From: Isosphaeraceae bacterium
GTDB lineage: Bacteria; Planctomycetota; Planctomycetia; Isosphaerales; Isosphaeraceae
Assembly (NCBI GenBank): GCA_025356475.1
Contig: JANXSX010000150.1
Span: 186,001-250,000 of the forward strand
DNA length: 64,000 nt
Direction: 5' to 3'
In this document: positions 1 through 8,855 of the stretch, in pieces
Numbering within the stretch: the stretch's first letter is position 1
Layout: every line of letters begins with the position of its first letter
The notes under the pieces: model-generated
The model's database searches: none
The model's input: the letters and a program-made list of their open reading frames with translations, nothing else
Told to the model about the DNA's origin: nothing
Program-made: the position numbers and the translations under genes

Positions 1-671
1 AGCCCTCGGATCAAAGCTCCGATGCCGTAGTACTGCTTATCTTTCTGAACGATGACACGTTCGACGCGGTCGGCTTCACGCGTGAGCCGATCCTTTTCTT
101 TGCGAAGGTCGTCAATGTTCCCCTTGAGGCCGTTGATTTCCTTCCGCGCCGATCCTAAGCTGGCGGCGGCCAATTCGTACTTGCGGGTTAGCTCGCCGAG
201 CTTCACCTCGGAGGCAACGATCACGGAATCGGTGTATCGACGTGCTTCGCGTTCTTCGCCGCGATCGATCATGCCGTCATAAAGGCTTCGCTGACTGTCC
301 AGTTCCGCTTTCTGGAACTTCTTCTCGGTGTCGAGCCGGACCATGGCCCCATCAAGCTTCTTGAGTTCGCTTTCCTTCTGACGAATCGCCCGAGAGTTGT
401 CGATCGCGAGCTGTTCCGCCGCTGCGATCTTTGCCTCGACTTCAGTGATACTCGACTGGTTCTTCGTCTTTTGCTCGGCGAGCTTCTCGGTCTTGGACTC
501 TTCGAGCTTCTCGTGTTCGATCGCGTGAAACTCGCGCTGGACTTGTTTCCAGGGCCGAAGGTGATCGGCCATGATCATCCAGACGATCGCCAGAGTCATC
601 GCGATCGAGGAGATCGCGAAGACGACATGGAGCGTCGTTTGACTGCGATATGTTTCCTCGTTTGCCGGCAT
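1..671 (-). CDS. Membrane-anchored coiled-coil protein, last visible gene of the cytochrome b6-type operon (partial)
   Basis: The frame begins with ATG at 671 (MPANEETYRSQ) and stays open to the window edge, so the C-terminus is missing. One transmembrane segment lies at about residues 14-35. It is followed by some 170 residues of charged heptad-like sequence rich in Glu, Lys, Ala and Leu, typical of a long coiled coil. The gene follows the subunit-IV-like cytochrome b gene on the same strand after 84 bases and so belongs to the respiratory operon. In planctomycetes this position is often taken by a membrane-anchored c-type cytochrome, with haem motifs after the coiled coil. No CxxCH is visible in the part present, so a cytochrome role is inference from position. 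Alternatively it could be a structural or assembly subunit. Confidence 0.7.
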   Translation of the reverse strand, partial: MPANEETYRSQTTLHVVFAISSIAMTLAIVWMIMADHLRPWKQVQREFHAIEHEKLEESKTEKLAEQKTKNQSSITEVEAKIAAAEQLAIDNSRAIRQKESELKKLDGAMVRLDTEKKFQKAELDSQRSLYDGMIDRGEEREARRYTDSVIVASEVKLGELTRKYELAAASLGSARKEINGLKGNIDDLRKEKDRLTREADRVERVIVQKDKQYYGIGALIRG

Positions 672-755
672 GACGGGCTTTCTCCGTGCACAAGGGGCGG
701 TGATCGGTGGGCGAAAGAATCAAGACCGATCCCGGACCGAGGCATTAGTATGATC

Positions 756-2348
756 TTAGATGTTGAAGAAAAATTCGGGAATGTAGACAAGGTACTTCAG
801 GTTGATCGTCCAGCGCAGGACCATCTTGATCGGCAGGCTGGCCATGAACAACAGAAGCATCGCCAGCACGCTGAACCGGATGAACCCCGCTTCCGCTGTA
901 TATTTGCGGAAACAGTAACGGTAGAGCAACGCAGGCAAGACCGTGAAATAGCCGAGTACGATGAGAATTCCCGGCAATTCACGGAGTAAGAAGTTCGTCG
1001 GGCGGCTCGTCCCCAACAACTGTACCCAGAAAATGTCCGAGAGGTTCACGTTGTTAAGAGGAATCAGCTTGTGAACATCCCAGTACTCATAAGGTCCGAA
1101 GAAGTTCCAGTTCGGGCCTCGCAGGAAGGTTCCCAGGATGATGAGCACGACCCAGAGGACAAGGTAGCCGTACTGGAACGTGAGCCATGCAAACTTGCGC
1201 TGGGAGATCGTGTAGTAACCGTTTCCAGCCTTGTTTGTGTCGATGTAGGGGACGGCCATCAGGCCTACGACGATCATGGAGGGGAGCACGACGCCAGCCA
1301 TCCAGGGGTCGAAGTAAACGAGCATTTCTTGGAGACCGAGGAAGTACCAAGGGGCCTTCGACGGGTTGGGGGCGACGGTCGAAGAGGCTGGCTGCTCTAG
1401 TGGAGCTTGGAGGACAATCGCCCAGATCGTCAGGAAGATCGTTTGTCCCACCATGGCGATCAGTTCGGTATAGACGAGGTCCGGCCAGGTGAGGGTCTTC
1501 TCGGGTTCGAGCTCCTCGAGATTCGGCAGCCCTTTGGCCATCCGGGAATCATTGATCACCGCCCGTCGAAGACCGATCCAAGTGAAGAACGCGACGAGCA
1601 CGATTAGACCGATAATGGGCACATTGTCGGGCTTGACGACGATATCGCGGAAGTCGAAGTCGGTGAGGCTGAGCCCGAAGAAGAGCAATGTCGCGTTCAT
1701 CAAGCACCAGGCGACCAGTGCGTTTGCCACATACTTGCGGTAGGCATAGAGGGCAACAAACGCGAGTGTCGCGCCAGTGAAGAAGGTCGTCGGACCGGAG
1801 ACATAATCGATGGCGTCACGGAACAGCGACGGCATCGTGAATCCGCCGCCCAGGATGTAGGAAACTCCCATCGCCTGGAACATCACCGAGATCATGCCCC
1901 AGATCAACGTCCACAGGGTGCGGTTAACCGGTCCCCCTAATCCGACGGCGGGGATATGGTCATCAAGGGTCGGTTTGTGGTCATCCGCGCCAACTCCATG
2001 CCCGTGATCCATCACCTCAGCAAAATGGGCCGCATCGGCACCGGCAGCGATCGCAACAATGACATTCGCAATTGCAGCGAGTCCATAGGCTAAGGTAAAG
2101 CCCATCTCTCCGAACATGCCCCGGAACAACACAACAACACTTGCGAGCCCGTTCAGTCCGAAGAAGGTGATCATCAGCCAGTCCGGGAGTCGCCGGCTAC
2201 GAGCCCCGAGGCCCGCTCGGCTGGCCCCCTCCGAGACCATTTCCATATAAGCAACGTAGCAAGCCGCCGCTGCGTTCAGCATCGCGGCAAGCAAGTAGTA
2301 CCAGGCGAGCCCGGCATTTACGCCGGTAGTCAGGTCTTGATGATGCAT
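756..2348 (-). CDS. Cytochrome b C-terminal (subunit IV-like) protein of a bc/b6f-type complex
   Basis: A 530-residue polytopic membrane protein. The core, about residues 285-350, has the features of the C-terminal half of cytochrome b: a WPDLVYTE helix start, then NPSKAPWYFLGLQE at the position of the PEWY quinol-site loop, here with APWY, a form known in many non-chloroplast bacterial complexes. It is far longer than plant subunit IV (about 160 residues). Several hydrophobic helices precede the core (residues about 15-240) and more follow, including a Trp-rich loop near LRGPNWNFFGPYEYWD. It lies 243 bases downstream of the b6-like gene, so the cytochrome b is split into two polypeptides as in b6f. 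It should form part of the Qo quinol-oxidation site of the electron-transfer complex in the inner membrane. Confidence 0.88.
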   Translation of the reverse strand: MHHQDLTTGVNAGLAWYYLLAAMLNAAAACYVAYMEMVSEGASRAGLGARSRRLPDWLMITFFGLNGLASVVVLFRGMFGEMGFTLAYGLAAIANVIVAIAAGADAAHFAEVMDHGHGVGADDHKPTLDDHIPAVGLGGPVNRTLWTLIWGMISVMFQAMGVSYILGGGFTMPSLFRDAIDYVSGPTTFFTGATLAFVALYAYRKYVANALVAWCLMNATLLFFGLSLTDFDFRDIVVKPDNVPIIGLIVLVAFFTWIGLRRAVINDSRMAKGLPNLEELEPEKTLTWPDLVYTELIAMVGQTIFLTIWAIVLQAPLEQPASSTVAPNPSKAPWYFLGLQEMLVYFDPWMAGVVLPSMIVVGLMAVPYIDTNKAGNGYYTISQRKFAWLTFQYGYLVLWVVLIILGTFLRGPNWNFFGPYEYWDVHKLIPLNNVNLSDIFWVQLLGTSRPTNFLLRELPGILIVLGYFTVLPALLYRYCFRKYTAEAGFIRFSVLAMLLLFMASLPIKMVLRWTINLKYLVYIPEFFFNI

Positions 2349-2591
2349 GGGCGTCTCGTTCGATGCATGAAGCGATCAGTGTCTTTTGGGCAGAAGCCGA
2401 ATACTGGGAATCGAGCGGCTCTATCGACCTGTCTGGGGAGAAATCCCGCGAGACCGAACATGGGCGGTCAGCTCTGCACGCGCTGACGATAGGTCCGATC
2501 GATGGGACGCTCGAAAGTCGCAGCAGGTAGCAAGTGGACTCGGGTCCAACTGGGCTCCTGCTGGGACCCCGAGCGCCTTTGAGGGTCGAGG

Positions 2592-3365
2592 TCACATTGG
2601 ACCACTGATGCCGCCGTCCTTCCGGACTCGCCAGAAGTGAATCATGATGAGCAGGGAGACCGCCAGCGGGATCGCCACGCAGTGAAGCACATAGAAGCGG
2701 TTGAGTGTCATCTCACCCACGCTCCGACCCGCCAAAAGAGCGAACTTGGCATCAGAGCTGGACGTGATCAACTTAACCCCATTCAACTCCAAGAGCGATG
2801 CTCCCGGCCCTTCCACCCCCACACCTGGCGTGGCCCGGGCCATATTCGAGCCGACCGTGATCGCCCAGATCGCCAACTGGTCCCAAGGTAGTAGATACCC
2901 AGTGAACGAAAGGAGCAATGTGAAGACGAGTAGCAGGACACCAATGACCCAGTTGAATTCGCGAGGCGGCTTATAACTACCCGTCAAGAAGACCCGGTAC
3001 ATGTGCAACCAGACCGCGATCACCATCGCGTGGGCACCCCAGCGGTGTAGCTCGCGGAGGATGCCCAGGGTCGTGACGTCTCGGAGGTCGAGAATGTCGT
3101 TGTACGCGTGTTCGAGGGTTGGCCGGTAGTAGAACATCAAGAGAACGCCGGTCACCACTTCAACCATGAAGAGGAAGAACGTCGTTCCCCCCATGCACCA
3201 GGTGTAGGACAGGGCGATGCCCTGCTTTCGCACGCTGACGGGATGGAGGTGAAGGAAGAAGTTCGTCAACATCACGACGACGCGGTTGCGACGATCGCGA
3301 GGCATTGGGTGACGAAAGATGCTCTTCCAGATCTGGTTGTCTGTCAACTTATCGACGATGGCCAT
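2592..3365 (-). CDS. Cytochrome b6-like N-terminal cytochrome b subunit
   Basis: Start taken at ATG 3365 (MAIVDKLT), preceded by AGGAAGAG; an ATG seven codons upstream lacks such a site. The 257-residue product carries four His that fit the two b-haems: [15 protein letters not shown] (14 residues apart) and a second pair in [12 protein letters not shown]...IHFWRV. The sequence [18 protein letters not shown] and the end [10 protein letters not shown] closely resemble chloroplast cytochrome b6. A Cys at about residue 57 in YTWCMGG sits where b6 has the Cys that binds the extra haem ci/cn. The protein oxidises quinol together with the subunit-IV-like protein and the Rieske protein encoded either side. 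Intergenic spacing is 116 bases to the Rieske gene upstream. Confidence 0.92.
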   Translation of the reverse strand: MAIVDKLTDNQIWKSIFRHPMPRDRRNRVVVMLTNFFLHLHPVSVRKQGIALSYTWCMGGTTFFLFMVEVVTGVLLMFYYRPTLEHAYNDILDLRDVTTLGILRELHRWGAHAMVIAVWLHMYRVFLTGSYKPPREFNWVIGVLLLVFTLLLSFTGYLLPWDQLAIWAITVGSNMARATPGVGVEGPGASLLELNGVKLITSSSDAKFALLAGRSVGEMTLNRFYVLHCVAIPLAVSLLIMIHFWRVRKDGGISGPM

Positions 3366-3481
3366 GGCTCTTCCTGGAAGTCCCACCGCGCTGAGGGGCG
3401 ACCCAGCGCGGATACGTCGGCAATATTCGAGGGTTGCAAGGCAAGGAGTTGTTCAGAGCAAATCGTTTCGCAGGCGCTGGC

Positions 3482-4714
3482 TTAGACCGGGATAAAGCTA
3501 TCGGGATCGGACCACTGACCCAGTTCCTGCTGGAACTTCTGACTCTTGTCGACCACAAGCTGTCCATCGTCGGAGGTCGAGATCTTGAATCGTTCCAAAG
3601 GCCGAGGAGCAGGCCCCTCGAAGTTGATACCAGAGATGTAGAACCCGCTACCGTGGCAAGGGCACTTGAACTTTTGTTCGCCAGCGAGCCAATTCGGCGG
3701 GCAACCCAGGTGGGTGCAGACCGACTGGATGGCATAGATCTGGTCCTGACCTTCGTAGGTCGAACGCACGATCCAAAACCCCCACTCCGCCTTCCAGCGT
3801 TCGTTCACTTCATTCGGCTCAAATTGGCTTCCGACTCCGACCTTGATCGTACTTGGCTTCTCAGCGAGTACGTTGGGGAACATGAATCGACCGCACATGA
3901 TCGTCAGTTGGAGCATTGCGGCTGAAAACGTCGCCCAGCCGATCACGATCCAGCCGATGATCGGGATCATTAAGATAGTGCGACGTTCGACCCCATTTTC
4001 CGAGGTGGCCGCTGACTTGGAGGGCTTGGGAGCGACGGGCTTCGCCTTGGGATCCGCCTTAGCGGTCGCCTTGCCGGCAGCTTTGGCCGCAGCAGGAGTC
4101 GCTCCTGCCTCGGCAGCCTTGGCGGCGGCCGCTGCGGCGGTGACGTCCTTCGTCTTTTTGGCACCAGCCTGACGAAGGGCCTCGGCCAGATCTTTGGGGT
4201 CGGTGATCTTATCGAGCGGAGGAAGAACTCGGGCAGTTATCGCTTTCGCGGCTGTAACTGGTTTGGCCGCACTCGCGACTGGAGCAGATCCAGATCCAGT
4301 GGCGGGGGCCGAAGTACCAGTACCGCGGGCGGCTGCCAGTTTTTCCTTGAGGGTCATGGGCCGACCCAAAGCCGCAGCGGGAGGAGGAACTACTTTCTCG
4401 GTGCTCACCTCAGAAGCTTCGACACTCTTGGCGGCGGCAACTGGTTTGGGAGCGGGGGCCACGACTGCGGACGCGGGTGTGCCCCCAGCTCGTGCGGCGG
4501 CGAGCTTTTCCTTGAGGGTCATGGGCCGACCCAATGATGCAGCGGCAGCGGCAGCGGCAACGGCAGCGGGTGCGGGTGCGGGTGCTTCAGTCTCCTCAAC
4601 GGGAGCCGATACGGCTTCCTCGGCTTCGACGGGTGGGCTGGCGTCGTCGACCGGTTGGGCCGCGCCACCTGCTCTCGCCGCAGCCAATTTCTCTTTGAGA
4701 CTCATTTTTGCCAT
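3482..4714 (-). CDS. Rieske iron-sulfur protein with a repetitive Ala/Pro/Lys-rich N-terminal extension
   Basis: Start chosen at ATG 4714 (MAKMSLKEKL), which has a GAGGGGG site six bases upstream and begins the first copy of the repeat; a longer frame opens at 4822 without conserved sequence. The 410-residue product has the Rieske motifs CTHLGC (about 333-338) and CPCHGS (about 351-356) that bind the 2Fe-2S cluster. One membrane helix lies near residues 245-270, just before the globular domain. The first 240 residues are low-complexity and contain LKEKLAAAR three times (about 6-14, 67-75, 122-130), twice as GRPMTLKEKLAAAR. Ordinary Rieske proteins have only about 20-40 residues before the helix. 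This is the first gene of the cytochrome operon. The extension should face the cytoplasm; its role is unknown. Confidence 0.93.
   Translation of the reverse strand: MAKMSLKEKLAAARAGGAAQPVDDASPPVEAEEAVSAPVEETEAPAPAPAAVAAAAAAASLGRPMTLKEKLAAARAGGTPASAVVAPAPKPVAAAKSVEASEVSTEKVVPPPAAALGRPMTLKEKLAAARGTGTSAPATGSGSAPVASAAKPVTAAKAITARVLPPLDKITDPKDLAEALRQAGAKKTKDVTAAAAAAKAAEAGATPAAAKAAGKATAKADPKAKPVAPKPSKSAATSENGVERRTILMIPIIGWIVIGWATFSAAMLQLTIMCGRFMFPNVLAEKPSTIKVGVGSQFEPNEVNERWKAEWGFWIVRSTYEGQDQIYAIQSVCTHLGCPPNWLAGEQKFKCPCHGSGFYISGINFEGPAPRPLERFKISTSDDGQLVVDKSQKFQQELGQWSDPDSFIPV
4341..4533. repeat. 28-base exact repeat inside the Rieske gene
   Basis: The same 28 bases occur at 4341-4368 and 4506-4533 and encode GRPMTLKEK on the minus strand. 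A third, more diverged copy lies near 4688-4705. Exact identity at the DNA level suggests recent duplication or conversion within the gene. Confidence 0.85.
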
Positions 4715-5048
4715 CGTCGCCCCCTCAACCCCTTCCGATGATCCGCTGGGCGCGGTCATCGAACGATATGCCAACTTGGACGCAAACCGAACGCCAATGC
4801 GCTCGATTCCGAGGATTGCCATAACCTATTGCAAGAAAAGTTCTTCCGATAGATGACTTGCTCGTCCAACTATCGATCTTTCTCACAAGCAAGAAAAGAA
4901 AGCCCGCATCCGTCTCAATCTTGAGAATCCGGCGCTTACCTCTCTCATCCTCGCTCAAAACTCTGCGGAAATGACGAAATCAGACCTGCGAATGGTAGCA
5001 GGCTGAACCTCACTTGGCAACGGGGTACGCTCGGTGATCGCAAGCCAA
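4715..5048. other. Intergenic region upstream of the cytochrome operon
   Basis: These 334 bases separate the end of the enzyme I gene from the start of the Rieske gene, both on the minus strand. The stretch around 4850-4920 is AT-richer than its surroundings and may hold the operon promoter, but no convincing -35/-10 pair was found. The short open frames here have no recognisable protein character. Confidence 0.5.
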
Positions 5049-6824
5049 TCAAGCGGAGTCGAAGACTTCGAGCGTGCTGGAAACTTCACGGAGCCGCGAG
5101 GTCAGGTAACCCCGGATCTCCTCGCTCGTCTTCAGTTGCAAGACATGATGCGCGAACCGCTCGGCCTGGGCGGTCGTCACGGAGCTCAAGAGTTCCTTGA
5201 TGGTCGGGACGAACGCCGGGCTCATGCTGAATCGTCGAAGGCCGAGCCCGAACAGAGTCAACACCGACCGAGGTTGGCCAGCCATCTCTCCGCAAAGCGT
5301 CACAGGAGTCCCCATCCGCTGGCAGGCCTCAAGGACCATCTGGAGAACCTTGAAGATGGCCGGGCTTAAGGGCTCGCAGAGGTGGGCGACTTTGGGATTA
5401 TCGCGATCTGCGGCATTCAAATATTGGATCAAGTCATTGGAGCCAATGGAGATAAAGTCGGTCTCTCGCAGGATCGCGTCAATGCAGATTGCGGCGGCAG
5501 GGACCTCCACCATGACGCCGGTTTTCACATTTTCGCCGAAGGGGACCCCTTCGCGACGGAGGTTTCGCTTTGTCTCTTCAACGATCAGGTTGACCTGCCG
5601 GAGTTCTTCGAGGCGGGTGATCATCGGGAACAGCATTGAGACGCGGCCATGTCGTCCTGACCGAAGAATCGCCCGAATCTGTCGTTCGAACAGGCGTGGG
5701 TGTTCAAAGGAGAGCCGAATCGACCGCCAACCCATGAAGGGATTGGGTTCGTTTCGTCGTCCAAGATACGGAACAGTCTTATCCCCACCCAGGTCCAAGG
5801 TCCGGATCGTCACTGTCTTGTTCGGGGCGTCCTCAATGATCTGTCGGTAGTATTGATACTGTTCCTCCTCATCGGGAACGTCCTGATGGGTGAGGAAAAG
5901 ATATTCGGTTCGAAGGAGACCAACACCGGTGGCGCCCACGGTCATTGCGGTTTGGGCATCGGTGACGTTGTTGATGTTAGCGAGGAGCTCGACCTGAGTA
6001 CCGTCGGAACTGATGGAGGGGAGGTCTCGATTGAGGATCAGCCGATCTTTGAGGTTGAAAAACTCGCGCTGCAACTTGCGGTAAGCGGAGTTCGTCTCGC
6101 TATCGGGTCGAATGAGGACGACCCCCTCGCGACCATCGACGACCATATGGTCTCCCGTGGTCACCTGCGAAGTGATGCCGATGACTCCCGAAACGGCAGG
6201 TATGCCACGACTTCGGGCAAGGATCGCGGCATGGCTGGTACCCCCACCGATCTCGGTGACGATTCCTGCGATCACGAGGTTTCCGAGGCTGATCGCTTGA
6301 CTGGGTAAGATCTCGTGAGCGACCAGGATCACGGGTTGATCTTGGTGGTCAAACTCGCCATTCGCGACAGTTCCCGGGCCAAGGTTGGGCTGGAGGGTCA
6401 GATGGCTACCAATCTTGGAGATGACGTCGCGAATATCTCCCAATCGATCTCGGAAATGATCCTGCTGGATCTGGGCGAAGGTGGCAGTGAAGCCCTGCAT
6501 GACGATCTGGAGCGCAGAGATCGCTGTATTTTGATGGGTGCGGATCAGCTCGTGAACTCGGCTCAATAGCGATTGATCGTTGACGATTTGGAGGTGGCTC
6601 TTAAAGATTTCGGCTTCGGCCTGCCCAAGCTGCTGGGCGATCTTCTGGACAAAGGTCTCCAATTCCACCGAGGTGACGGCCACTGCGTGGTCGAACTTGG
6701 CGATCTCGTCGTCTACGAGGCTCGGGTCGGCCAGGGTTTGCTTCTCAGTTGGGGCGAACACGGAGTCGACCCGATAGGCCACTCCCACCACGACCCCAGG
6801 ACTGACCGCAATTCCTTTGAACAT
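5049..6824 (-). CDS. ptsP: Phosphoenolpyruvate-protein phosphotransferase (PTS enzyme I)
   Basis: A 591-residue protein of the usual enzyme I length, starting MFKGIAVSPGVVVG as is typical. It takes phosphate from phosphoenolpyruvate and passes it to HPr. The phospho-accepting His is about residue 198 in GGGTSHAAI. The C-terminal PEP-binding barrel shows TIRTLDLGGDK, MVEVPAA, FISIGSNDLIQY and the catalytic Cys in VTLCGEMAG. There is no N-terminal GAF domain, so this is the basic enzyme I layout and not the nitrogen-PTS form. No HPr or sugar permease gene is in view. In planctomycetes enzyme I often acts in regulation, but that is inference here. It follows the NCS2 permease gene by 56 bases. 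Confidence 0.95.
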   Translation of the reverse strand: MFKGIAVSPGVVVGVAYRVDSVFAPTEKQTLADPSLVDDEIAKFDHAVAVTSVELETFVQKIAQQLGQAEAEIFKSHLQIVNDQSLLSRVHELIRTHQNTAISALQIVMQGFTATFAQIQQDHFRDRLGDIRDVISKIGSHLTLQPNLGPGTVANGEFDHQDQPVILVAHEILPSQAISLGNLVIAGIVTEIGGGTSHAAILARSRGIPAVSGVIGITSQVTTGDHMVVDGREGVVLIRPDSETNSAYRKLQREFFNLKDRLILNRDLPSISSDGTQVELLANINNVTDAQTAMTVGATGVGLLRTEYLFLTHQDVPDEEEQYQYYRQIIEDAPNKTVTIRTLDLGGDKTVPYLGRRNEPNPFMGWRSIRLSFEHPRLFERQIRAILRSGRHGRVSMLFPMITRLEELRQVNLIVEETKRNLRREGVPFGENVKTGVMVEVPAAAICIDAILRETDFISIGSNDLIQYLNAADRDNPKVAHLCEPLSPAIFKVLQMVLEACQRMGTPVTLCGEMAGQPRSVLTLFGLGLRRFSMSPAFVPTIKELLSSVTTAQAERFAHHVLQLKTSEEIRGYLTSRLREVSSTLEVFDSA

Positions 6825-6880
6825 AGAGAAGAGTCTAGCAACCTCCGGTGAGAGCGTCCAAACCCAACGAATTGCCAGGC

Positions 6881-8548
6881 TCAGATTGGCTTCGGATCAT
6901 CGAACTGTTCGGCAGACGGGGGAGTTCCCCATTTTCCGATCGCGAGTAAGGTTACAGCCACAGCCGCGTAGGCCCCTGCCCAATGATATGGCGTTTGAGC
7001 AAGCGACGTCTCGTAACGACCAAGCTCCTTCATCTGTCGAATCGCCTCATCAGGGAGCACGATCGGCCCAGACGGAAGCCCGGAATGGATGATACCGAAC
7101 AATGAGAAGAGAGCACACAGACTGAAAGTGCTCGCGGCGATCCTAATTTTGCCGTCGATTAGACTGGCGAGCCCCGCACCCCACAGTAGGCTTGTGACAA
7201 TAAATCCGCCCGAAAGCATCGTCACCGTCTGGACCCAATGTCGGGTAGGAGCACCTAGCTCAGCAAATGGCTTGCCAATCTCGGGAAGAAGTTGATTGAG
7301 ATTTACCAGCGCGAGGTAGGCCAGCGCAGGCACGCAGGCCAAAGCAACTGCAGGATAATGCCGCTTGGCGGTCGCGGCAAACGACTGGGCCGTAATCTCG
7401 AGGCCGACGAAAATGAGGATGGGGAAGACCACGGGTTTGGGTAGTACGTAGTAGATCCAGTCGAAGAAGCCGAAGATTCCTGCGGCTCCAATGAAAATGG
7501 CGGTCGCAAGCGTGTAGCCGGTTCGTGCCCCCATCGCCTTGTAGGCGGGGTGACCGATGTACGGGGTCGACTGGATCACCCCTCCGAAGAACCCACCTGC
7601 AAGGGTCGCGATCCCCTCGACCGCGATGATCGGGCCGGTCGGATAATCGTCACCGGCAGCGGCAGCGCTTTCGGTACAGTCGATCCCTCCGACCACCGTG
7701 GCAAGGGCCAGCGGGATCGCGACCGGCAGGTAAGTCAACGCTTCGGTGACGTTCAGTTGAAACCAGCTCCACCACGCTTCGATCGGAGTTGGTAATGACG
7801 TGCGGAGGACCCAGGAGGGTGCATTCCCCTCAGCACCGGGCCCTGGGCCGAGTCCGCAGAGGGCCAACCCATAATAGACGATACACCCGACCACAACGGC
7901 GACCAAGGCTCCGGGCAAGTCTTTGGGCATTTTCCAACGCGCTGTGAGACTGGCGAGAATGATCGCCAAGGCGACCAGGCCGCTAATCGGTTGTGCCGCG
8001 ATATCGAGCAGTGGCAGGAAGCTGATAATGACCAAGGCGATCGCGGTCAATGACCCTAATAGACCGGCTCTGGGAACGACCCGCCGGACCCATGCGCTCA
8101 CTAGGGCGCACGCCAGTTTAAAGATCCCCGAGGCGAGGATCATGGCAATCCCGACAAACCAAGCATGTTGGGCCGCCGCCGTCGGGTCGAGCCCCCTCCC
8201 CTTTGCGGCGAGGAATGCTGGACCGATGATCAGGAACACGGTGCCGAACGTGCTCGGAGTATCGAGTCCTAACGGCATGGCCGTGACGTCAGATCGTCCC
8301 GTCTTCTTTGCCAGCCGGAAGGCCATCACGCTGTAGATTAGGTCACCGGCCAGCACCCCGACAGCGGTGCCAGGGATCATTTTGGTGAGTACAAAGTCAC
8401 TGGGCATCCCGAATGCGCCCACGAGCAGCCCAGCCATCAAGATCATATCGCCGACATTGTCGAGCATCAGCCCGAAGAAGGCGTTGATATCACCTCGACT
8501 GAGCCACGCGTAGGACGATCTCTGCTGGGCATCCCGGGTTGTTGCCAC
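6881..8548 (-). CDS. NCS2/AzgA-like nucleobase permease family protein
   Basis: Start chosen at GTG 8548 because GGAAGAGGA lies six bases upstream; the frame is open to 8644, but the extra 32 residues look uncoded. The 555-residue product is a polytopic inner-membrane protein with about 12-14 hydrophobic segments. Features of the NCS2 (xanthine/uracil and AzgA-type) families include NAFFGLMLDNVGDM near the start, TAMPLGLDTPS, VVGGIDCTESAAAAGDDYP and GGVIQSTPYIGHPAYKAMG. Substrate cannot be fixed from sequence: AzgA-type members carry adenine, guanine or hypoxanthine, and others are uncharacterised. It precedes enzyme I on the same strand with a short gap and may be co-transcribed. Confidence 0.85.
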   Translation of the reverse strand: MATTRDAQQRSSYAWLSRGDINAFFGLMLDNVGDMILMAGLLVGAFGMPSDFVLTKMIPGTAVGVLAGDLIYSVMAFRLAKKTGRSDVTAMPLGLDTPSTFGTVFLIIGPAFLAAKGRGLDPTAAAQHAWFVGIAMILASGIFKLACALVSAWVRRVVPRAGLLGSLTAIALVIISFLPLLDIAAQPISGLVALAIILASLTARWKMPKDLPGALVAVVVGCIVYYGLALCGLGPGPGAEGNAPSWVLRTSLPTPIEAWWSWFQLNVTEALTYLPVAIPLALATVVGGIDCTESAAAAGDDYPTGPIIAVEGIATLAGGFFGGVIQSTPYIGHPAYKAMGARTGYTLATAIFIGAAGIFGFFDWIYYVLPKPVVFPILIFVGLEITAQSFAATAKRHYPAVALACVPALAYLALVNLNQLLPEIGKPFAELGAPTRHWVQTVTMLSGGFIVTSLLWGAGLASLIDGKIRIAASTFSLCALFSLFGIIHSGLPSGPIVLPDEAIRQMKELGRYETSLAQTPYHWAGAYAAVAVTLLAIGKWGTPPSAEQFDDPKPI

Positions 8549-8855
8549 TTGCCGTCCTCTTCCAAGCTCGATGGGTCGGTCAGGAGTTGTTCGGAGGGAT
8601 TGAACAGTCTGCCGTCGAGAGCGGAGAGGACTCGCCCGAAGCATGCCTGGCTATCATACTCAGAACCGCGCGAGGGGGAAGCAGGCAGCGACCGAATCGC
8701 CAGCCTCCTTAGAAAGAACCAACCGACGCGACACGGTCACCCCTGCCCGACCCACTTTTATAGTTCGCATGCTTGATCTTTGACAATTCGGATGCTTCAC
8801 AGGGTGCATCATCACTTTATGGATGATAGACAAGGAGAGTCGTCGTGTCTTGTTC

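Noticed and set aside
4725-4958. 77-residue frame upstream of the Rieske gene
   Set aside because: It has no family similarity and would overlap the likely promoter region of the cytochrome operon.
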